Assembly (NCBI GenBank): GCA_009777335.1
Contig: WRMC01000015.1
Coordinates: forward strand, 1-40,353
Source of the DNA: Treponema sp.
GTDB lineage: Bacteria; Spirochaetota; Spirochaetia; Treponematales; Breznakiellaceae
Direction of reading: 5' to 3'
Length of the DNA: 40,353 bases
Shown here: positions 38,671 to 40,353 of the stretch, piece by piece
Position numbering within the stretch: the stretch's first letter is position 1
Layout: each line of letters opens with the position of its first letter
Notes under the pieces: model-generated
The model's input: only the letters and a program-made list of their open reading frames with translations
What the model was told of the DNA's origin: nothing
Database searches by the model: none
Translations under genes and position numbers: made by a program

Positions 38671-40353
38671 CCCCAGCATACCTTTCAACAACCCCACGGT
38701 CCCCTCCTTATTCCCCTCGGGCCCCACGCAGGAGGGGCAGCCCCGGCTGCAGGTACAGCCTTCAACGGCCAGTTTTACGTGGCCCAGGAGTTCCTTCACC
38801 TTGGCGGCCAGGCTTTCTGAGAGGCCCGTGCCCCCGGGGTACTTGTCGTAGATGTAGAGGGCCGATACTCCAAAGTGGGGGTCCCGGACCCTCTCGGCGA
38901 TTCCCAGATCCCGGGGGTCGCAGAGGAGGTAGATGGGGGCGATAAGCTTGATCATGGACCCCAGGCCGGAAAGGGCCAGGGCTGCGGCGGCCTCATCCAT
39001 CCCGGCCAGGACTTCGGCCCCCCTGGTCCCCTCGTTAAAGAGGAGCATGAGGGCCCGGGTCTGCATCTCCTCCTCGGGGAGAAAGATGTCCCCGTAGCCT
39101 ATGTTCTCGTGGCTGTTAAACCGGATCTTCTTAAACTTGGCCACCTGGGACCGGACCAGGACATCCCCCAGGACCCCCCGGGCCATGTTTACCTCCCCTG
39201 TCCCATAGCTAAAAGATTCATCTTCGGTGAGGACCTGGATATCGGTCTTCACCAGGCCGTCGGTAAAATAGTTTACCTCCGCCTCCCTTACCAGGCACTT
39301 CCGGTTTTCTATGTCCAGGCTCTCCACCAGGTACTGCTCGCCCCGGTGCATGTAGACCGCATTTTCAAAGATCAGTTCCTTGGCGCTGGGCCGGTCCATC
39401 TCTCCTATGACGGTATTGCGGCCATCGGTGACATCGATGATCACCACGTTGTCGGCCCCGGCGGACCTAAGGCTAATCCCCTCGGCAGGGTAGGACCGGT
39501 CGGCCCAGTGCCACTTGCCCCCGGTGTGACGGACTATGCCCTCCTCCTCCAGGTATTCCAGGATGGGCTGGGCTCCATCGGCGGGGAAGGGATCCCTCCC
39601 CTCCTCGAGGTCCTGATCCACAAAGGGCAGCTCGAAGGCCCCGCAGCGCACATGGTCAGAGAGGATATAGGGGTTATCGGGATCGAGCCGGGCCTCCTCG
39701 GCTGTTCTATCGAAGAACCAGCTGGGGTCCTTCATAATGAACTGGTCCATGGGCGAGGCGGAGGCCACAAAGACCGAGACCGAATAGCCCCCCCGGCGGC
39801 CCGCCCTCCCCGACTGCTGCCAGAAGGAGTTAAAGGACCCCGGGAACCCGGCCACCACCGAGGCATCCAGGCCCCCTATGTCTATCCCCAGTTCCAGGGC
39901 GTTGGTGGAGACCACCCCCTGTATACTTCCCTCCCTCAGGCCCCGCTCTATCTCCCGCCTCTCGTTGGGAAGGAGCCCTCCCCTATAGGTTTCTACCTTG
40001 ATCCGGGAGTTATCGGTATAGATGTTTTTTAGGTCCTCCCTCACATAGGAGGCGGCCACCTCGGTCCTCACCCGGGAATGGGCGAAAAGGATGGTCTTGA
40101 TCCCCTCCTTAAGGAGGGCCAGCATCCAGCGGCGGCTCTCGGTGACCACCGAGCGGCGTATCCCCTGGACCGCATCCACCAGGGGGGGGTTGTAGAGGAT
40201 CACCCGTTTTTCCCCCCGGGGAGCGCCGTTATTATCCACCAGGCTTACCTTTTCGCCGATCAGGGCCTCGGCCAGCTCGGCGGGGTTCCCTATGGTGGCG
40301 GAACAGAGGGTAAATTGAGGGGGGGAGCCGTAAAAGGCCGCTACCCCCTTTAA
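38668..40353 (-). CDS. MrfA/YprA-type DEAD/DEAH helicase with DUF1998 zinc domain (partial, 5' end outside window)
   Basis: The frame stays open to the window edge, so the N-terminal DEAD half is missing; 561 residues are present. 'LCSATIGNP' is helicase motif III, 'VETYRGGLLPNERREIE' and 'VVSTNALELGIDIGGLDASV' are motifs IV-V, and 'QQSGRAGRRGG' is motif VI. The C-terminal DUF1998 region includes 'YDKYPGGTGLSE' and the four-cysteine site CTCSRGCPSC. This matches the MrfA (YprA) group, a 3'-5' helicase linked to repair of mitomycin-type damage in Bacillus. An apparent GTG start at 40239 is internal. The stop lies in the arm of the adjacent inverted repeat. Confidence 0.9.
   Translation of the reverse strand, partial: LKGVAAFYGSPPQFTLCSATIGNPAELAEALIGEKVSLVDNNGAPRGEKRVILYNPPLVDAVQGIRRSVVTESRRWMLALLKEGIKTILFAHSRVRTEVAASYVREDLKNIYTDNSRIKVETYRGGLLPNERREIERGLREGSIQGVVSTNALELGIDIGGLDASVVAGFPGSFNSFWQQSGRAGRRGGYSVSVFVASASPMDQFIMKDPSWFFDRTAEEARLDPDNPYILSDHVRCGAFELPFVDQDLEEGRDPFPADGAQPILEYLEEEGIVRHTGGKWHWADRSYPAEGISLRSAGADNVVIIDVTDGRNTVIGEMDRPSAKELIFENAVYMHRGEQYLVESLDIENRKCLVREAEVNYFTDGLVKTDIQVLTEDESFSYGTGEVNMARGVLGDVLVRSQVAKFKKIRFNSHENIGYGDIFLPEEEMQTRALMLLFNEGTRGAEVLAGMDEAAAALALSGLGSMIKLIAPIYLLCDPRDLGIAERVRDPHFGVSALYIYDKYPGGTGLSESLAAKVKELLGHVKLAVEGCTCSRGCPSCVGPEGNKEGTVGLLKGMLG

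Noticed and set aside
38875..40032. 385-residue plus-strand open frame opposite the MrfA-type helicase
   Set aside because: It lies entirely antisense to clear helicase motifs and has shadow-like composition.

Overview
The window reads as chromosomal DNA of a GC-rich spirochaete, most likely of the Treponema lineage. The flgN-like/flgK/flgL/fliW/csrA flagellar block and the sheath-less style of surface-glycan genes next to two predicted outer-membrane barrels fit that group. This is inferred from gene content only.

Layout. 1-1014: IS30-type transposase end and a truncated AlbA/Schlafen-type ATPase remnant, both AT-rich. 1014-14032: a tightly overlapping plus-strand surface-glycan operon with seven soluble or peripheral glycosyltransferases and three multi-spanning GT-C-like proteins (two of them tandem paralogues). 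It also holds a GDP-heptose module: a heptose-7-phosphate kinase (HddA) and a fused HddC-GmhB protein. 14025-20046: two divergent Wzi-like outer-membrane proteins, a WbaP-type initiating sugar-phosphate transferase and an exported protein of unknown function. No flippase, polymerase or GmhA is in the window. 20316-24014 (minus): a MutY-like glycosylase, a cytidylate-kinase-like protein, YicC and MurC. 24152-25528 (plus): a small unknown protein, TsaE and TsaB. 25511-29908 (minus): csrA, fliW, flgL, flgK and flgN-like, driven by a clear sigma-28 promoter that overlaps a divergent sigma-70 promoter for tRNA-His. 30004-33552: an accessory, AT-richer stretch with four tRNA genes, a HigBA-type toxin-antitoxin pair, an HTH regulator, an orphan UPF0175 protein and many repeats. 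33566-40353: a 2-hydroxyacid dehydrogenase divergent from an HpcH-type aldolase, a JAMM-DinG fusion helicase, a small membrane protein, tRNA-Arg(CCG) and a MrfA/YprA-type helicase cut by the window edge.

The most unusual signal is a family of short non-coding elements lying directly 3' of tRNA genes. Each ends in a sense copy of the 3' end (T-arm plus acceptor) of the tRNA it follows, and most begin with the reverse complement of that same T-arm, so the two ends pair. Two full copies (after tRNA-His at 30141-30275 and after tRNA-Arg at 38226-38358) share a conserved core. They differ by compensatory changes in three stems, and the outermost stem is re-matched to each host tRNA. A second core type occurs after tRNA-His and, truncated, after tRNA-Arg(TCG). 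Miniature versions follow both tRNA-Gly genes. Perfect tandem palindromes and a 284-bp inverted-repeat locus sit beside these elements. I do not recognise this family; it behaves like a tRNA-targeted mobile or regulatory RNA/ssDNA element.
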